A DNA stretch of 56,782 nt from NCBI GenBank assembly GCA_000508865.1, contig BAHP02000075.1, positions 1 to 56,782 of the forward strand, written 5' to 3'. Within the stretch, counting starts at the first letter, position 1. Each line of letters begins with the position of its first letter. The notes beneath the pieces are model-generated. The model was not told the DNA's origin, ran no database searches, and was given only the letters and a program-made list of their open reading frames with translations. A program made the translations under genes and the position numbers. Positions 56,742 through 56,782 of the stretch are shown here, one piece after another. The DNA is from Clostridiales bacterium VE202-01 (GTDB taxonomy: Bacteria; Bacillota_I; Bacilli_A; Erysipelotrichales; Coprobacillaceae).

Positions 56742-56782
56742 GTAAAATATTATAATTAAGAGATAATATTTTACTTTTTTTT
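56742..56782 (+). terminator. Terminator after luxS
   Basis: GTAAAATATTAT (56742-56753) and ATAATATTTTAC (56763-56774) are perfect inverted repeats followed by at least eight Ts to the window end. Confidence 0.9.

Overview
The window is a 56.8 kb piece of a very AT-rich, low-GC Gram-positive (Firmicutes) chromosome. Purine-rich Shine-Dalgarno sites, TTGACA/TATAAT promoters, a BceRS-BceAB-type module, ECF vitamin transport, a mannose-family PTS and glycogen enzymes fit a saccharolytic anaerobic gut bacterium. I infer the Erysipelotrichia/Coprobacillaceae neighbourhood (Thomasclavelia-like), but no rRNA or other marker here settles it. I saw no tRNA or rRNA genes and no intact phage.

Layout. 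1-6.2 kb: the tail of a PD-(D/E)XK protein, a B3/B4-domain protein, and a peptide-sensing two-component system with its ABC transporter. A palindrome matching the BceR operator lies between kinase and transporter. 6.3-11.9 kb: typA, then a secreted GH3 beta-N-acetylhexosaminidase behind a BglG/LicT-type RNA antiterminator site overlapping a terminator. 12-15.9 kb: a small DUF6465 protein, an ICMT-like methyltransferase broken by an in-frame amber codon, a frameshifted WG-repeat lipoprotein and a membrane-anchored methyltransferase-like protein. 16-22.4 kb: an operon of DUF4430 lipoprotein, EcfT, fused EcfA, an S component and a secreted alpha/alpha-toroid protein. The two exported proteins correspond to the two domains of animal transcobalamin/intrinsic factor, and a corrinoid adenosyltransferase gene lies shortly downstream. 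HPr and a YbaK deacylase sit in between. 22.5-24.2 kb: a frameshifted phosphohexomutase. 24.3-25.8 kb: a decayed IS256-type element with recognisable terminal inverted repeats, then gene-poor debris.

25.8-39.9 kb is a sugar island: a PHP phosphatase, RpiR and LacI regulators, galE divergent from galT-galK-MFS across four evenly spaced operator-like boxes, an AraC regulator divergent from a GH36 alpha-galactosidase, and a mannose-family PTS (EIIA, B, C, D). Together they would import alpha-galactosides, release galactose and run the Leloir pathway. 40.3-48.5 kb: a DUF2798 membrane protein behind a terminator-like leader hairpin, then glycogen genes glgB-glgP (with a cre-like site), a CRISPR array of eight repeats without cas genes, and pulA. 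48.5-56.7 kb: pth, mfd, a DUF4143 ATPase fragment, a GNAT acetyltransferase, a frameshifted TfoX-like gene, a dimeric dUTPase-like protein, a YigZ/IMPACT protein, DegV and luxS.

A notable technical feature is that seven genes carry single small frameshifts, nearly all at short homopolymer runs, including housekeeping genes such as pgm, galT and glgB. Sequencing or assembly indels are the likeliest cause, so these 'pseudogenes' should be treated with caution.
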